A DNA stretch of 64,000 nt from positions 248,001-312,000 of the forward strand of contig JAQGEQ010000161.1 of the NCBI GenBank assembly GCA_034620365.1, in the 5' to 3' direction. The notes below the pieces were generated by a model, which saw nothing but the letters and a program-made list of their open reading frames with translations, made no database searches and was not told the DNA's origin. The stretch is from Pegea sp. RAD2-039 (lineage: Eukaryota > Chordata > Thaliacea > Salpida > Salpidae). Positions 61,331-64,000 of this stretch are shown here, in pieces. Position 1 is the first letter of the stretch, and each line of letters opens with the position of its first letter. Both the position numbers and the translations under genes were made by a program.

Positions 61331-63344
61331 TTTTCTTTTCTGCTTATTTATTCAAATTAAACTTTTTAAGATTTTAAAGAATACTTTTAAAAAAGTAAAC
61401 ATACTTAAGTGATACAACAAAAATCAAATTTTAAGGAATATCAAAAGTAAAAAAGTGATATTTGTGCTTTTAAGAAGTAAAATAAATATTTAGTTTATAA
61501 TCAAAAAAGTAGAACACAAAGCAGTATGAATATTTGAATAATTAACAAATATTGTCTGACATAAATATTCTTTGTAAGACTTCTAATTTCATCTTCAATT
61601 TATGATGAAAATATCAAACAACTGAATGGAGAATGAAATAAAAGAAAAAATATTTTAAAGCGACTGAATTTTTAAGATATGTATAAAATGTCTCCGAAGC
61701 TTAATAATTGTTTGTTTAAAATATTTGCAGCACAAGAAATATGTTTCAATCTCAACTTTAATATATTTTATTCAAGAAGAATTTTACGTTTTTACATTTC
61801 ATTTAGCCTCAAAGCTTATTTATTTGAAAATAAAAACTTTTAAGTTGTTACAGTAATTAAGTTCCAAATATAAGTTTTGATATTTTGATTAAATTTTTGA
61901 AACAATTTTTCTTTCAGAAATTTTCTCAAATTAATCTAACATCAGATTAAAAAACTGTTTTTAATATAAAGTTGATAACTCCATCATATATTTTAACTCA
62001 AAAGCTTTATCTGATAAAATCTAGGTTTGGTAAATCTTCTACAAGCTAAAGAACAAATTTAGTGTTTTCCTTATTAAAAAGTTTTATCAAATATTTTTTC
62101 AAATTCAGAAATCTGCAAAATAATCTGTTTATAGAAAATGTCATATGATACTGGAAAAGCAACAAGTTTTTGTTTTTAATAATTTAAATCAAACACGTTT
62201 TTGTCTTTGGAAGATTTATCAGATAAAATTACAATAAGGTAAAAGCCAAAGACATTTTATTTCATTTTTACTTTTTATTAAGAACAGTTTTTATATTCTA
62301 AAGCTTATATATATCAAGAAATCCTTAATTTTGAGATAAACATCGCTTAATATCGTCTGAATCTTTAAAAATGTTTTTTTAACTTTCAGTGGAACTCTAT
62401 TACAGTAGTAAGTAGTTTTTTAACTCTAGAATCAATTTATTTTATTTGCATAAACTTTTACAGCACAACTTTTTGATTAGTAGAATGATTTTAACTTTAA
62501 ACTTTTTCTAAACAAATTTCTACGTTTAGTTTATTGATTTTAAAGAGTGTTAACAGAAATAGGAAAGAGAATACTTTATTTTATTTACAATTACTTACCC
62601 TGCATTAAAAATCAAAGATAAATAAAAGAATTCATAAAACAATATAATTTCTAATAACAAATATAATTTCTAATGATAATGTTAAAGATATTTTTTCAGT
62701 TTTATTTTTAATTTAGGATTTAAATTTATTTTATAAGAGAAATACATTCACTTTAACTTGACTAACGACCGTATAAAACTAAATAAATAATTTTTTTCTG
62801 TTCTTTTCCATTTAAACAAAGTTCTTTAAAACTAAAAAAATACTTCAAATAATTTAAGAAAAAAACAGATGTGTCACTACAAATTTGGGTCGGTTTGCTG
62901 AAGCTCAAAATAAATCGGTTTCAAAACACTATCTCAAGTAGGACGAAAGCTGTAATTGTTCACTCTCATAGTCACTATAAGATCAATAAAAGCTTTCCAA
63001 TATTTTGAAATTGAATGTTTTTGGGTTTCATCTTAAAATATTTGAGCTTCTTAAGAAAACTGAAGAAAGCATTTTTTAGATTTGACTTTTAATATTTTTT
63101 CCCAGTTTTCTATCAAGTTATTTTATTGTCTAAATGTTATCTAATAGATTCGAGTTTATGTCAATATAAGAAAATATTTGATAAAGCTTTTTTGATTATG
63201 ATACAATATAAAAAAAAAACTTCTTAAAGTTTGATTGAAATAAAAAGTTAAATTACTTTTTGATTTTAAATTTCGTTTTTATTTTTTCATTTCTTTAAAC
63301 AGAAGCATAAATTATATATTTATGAAGTTTATCTTTATTTTATA
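61331..63344. other. AT-rich intergenic DNA
   Basis: No gene, RNA or repeat that I can support. Confidence 0.55.
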
Positions 63345-63555
63345 TATTATAATAAACGTGAAAGAGTGTACCTGAAATGAGCACCTCTTGCTAACACACA
63401 TTCTCAATAATACCTATTATACATAATTAAGGTAGAAATATAGAAAGAAAAAGATGTAATACATCGCATTTCAGAAGTCCTCAAAATATAAAACAGTGAA
63501 TAATTACATAAAATATTAATAATATATAAAAAAGGTAATCAGTTTAAATATCCAG
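63345..63555 (-). mobile_element. 3'-end fragment of the CR1/Jockey-like family, longer copy
   Basis: The reverse complement of 39845-40050 aligns along about 200 bases. Plus-strand blocks here: GAGTGTACCTGAAATGAGC, CTTGCTAACACACATTCTC, ATATAGAAAG with AAAGATGTAA, CAGAAGTCCTCAAAATAT, AACAGTG and AATTACATAAAATATTAATAA. Each has a close partner in the longer copy in the same order. The match fades near 63555, where the end of the RT ORF would begin, so the insertion is 5'-truncated to its 3' untranslated part. Confidence 0.72.
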
Positions 63556-64000
63556 GAATTAATTTGCTAAAATATCTCAAGATGAAAAAAATCTTTAAAT
63601 TGTTGATTAAAAGTCTTTAAAATGAATCATAAATATGGAGATTGCCAAAACAAAAATAGATGGTTTTAGTTCCAGACAAGATAAACTTAGCAAAGGTTTT
63701 AACTTACACAACATTATACAAAGAGAGGCTAGTTAATCTACAAAAACAACTTTAATGTTGTTGATGAGAGAACAAGAGAAAAAATATCTCTATTCACTAA
63801 TAGAAAAAAGTTTTTTAAACTTTTTAGGACCAATTTATCTTTCGCTGTCTACTTTTTAATTCTATTTTTAATAGTTATTATTTTTTGCTCCCTATAAAGA
63901 GTTTGATATTATTAATATTGTAAACCATCTTGAAACTAATTTTATAATCTCGTTTGTAAGATAAGATTTTTTTCGTTTTAATATTTACTTGCTTTTAGTC
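63556..64000. other. AT-rich DNA to the window edge
   Basis: Nothing recognisable. Confidence 0.5.

Noticed and set aside
1-64000. CRISPR arrays, bacterial operons, ribosome binding sites, rRNA
   Set aside because: None seen; the splice sites and families are eukaryotic and no regularly spaced repeats occur.

Overview
The window is AT-rich animal nuclear DNA. Its genes are split by short GT-AG introns and have very short 3' ends. The families present are metazoan: a Tctex1-type dynein light chain, an MMD-type PAQR membrane protein, thiamine pyrophosphokinases, a C-type-lectin-like receptor and an IL-17-receptor-like protein with a SEFIR-type domain. Relics of non-LTR retrotransposons and a tRNA-derived SINE are also present. 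I read it as an AT-rich invertebrate; the sequence alone does not tell me the phylum.

Region 1 (1-31.9 kb) is a gene desert. No open frame there is convincing. It is punctuated by GC-richer islands near 0.9-1.5, 2.4-3.3, 7.3-8.4, 9.1-9.6, 12.2-12.4, 22.5-23.2 and 26.9-27.8 kb. Two islands each carry a perfect Gli/Ci core site, so they look more like cis-regulatory DNA than genes.

Region 2 (31.9-41.5 kb) holds a two-exon Tctex1 light chain (minus), a five-exon MMD/PAQR gene (plus) with a foreign-looking antisense ORF in its third intron, a decayed CR1/Jockey-like non-LTR retrotransposon, and a previously hidden four-coding-exon gene for a small secreted His/Tyr-rich protein with its own TATA box.

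Region 3 (44.6-46.7 kb) is the most striking. Two tandem intronless thiamine pyrophosphokinase (TPK) paralogues lie 178 bases apart and have decayed in complementary ways. The first has lost the nucleotide-binding/catalytic motifs but keeps the thiamine-binding C-terminal domain. The second keeps the catalytic motifs but has lost the thiamine-binding motif. The TPK active site lies between the catalytic domain of one subunit and the C-terminal domain of the other, so the pair could work as an obligate heterodimer with one live site.

Region 4 (47-57 kb) holds a tRNA-Val-derived SINE, the tail of a second reverse-transcriptase element, a transmembrane C-type-lectin-like protein, an orphan CRE/TATA promoter, and a seven-exon IL-17-receptor-like gene (minus) assembled here exon by exon with consistent splice phases.

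Region 5 (57-64 kb) is mostly featureless AT-rich DNA with two 3'-end fragments of the same retrotransposon family as the 38-40 kb copy, in the opposite orientation, and a CRE/CCAAT cluster.
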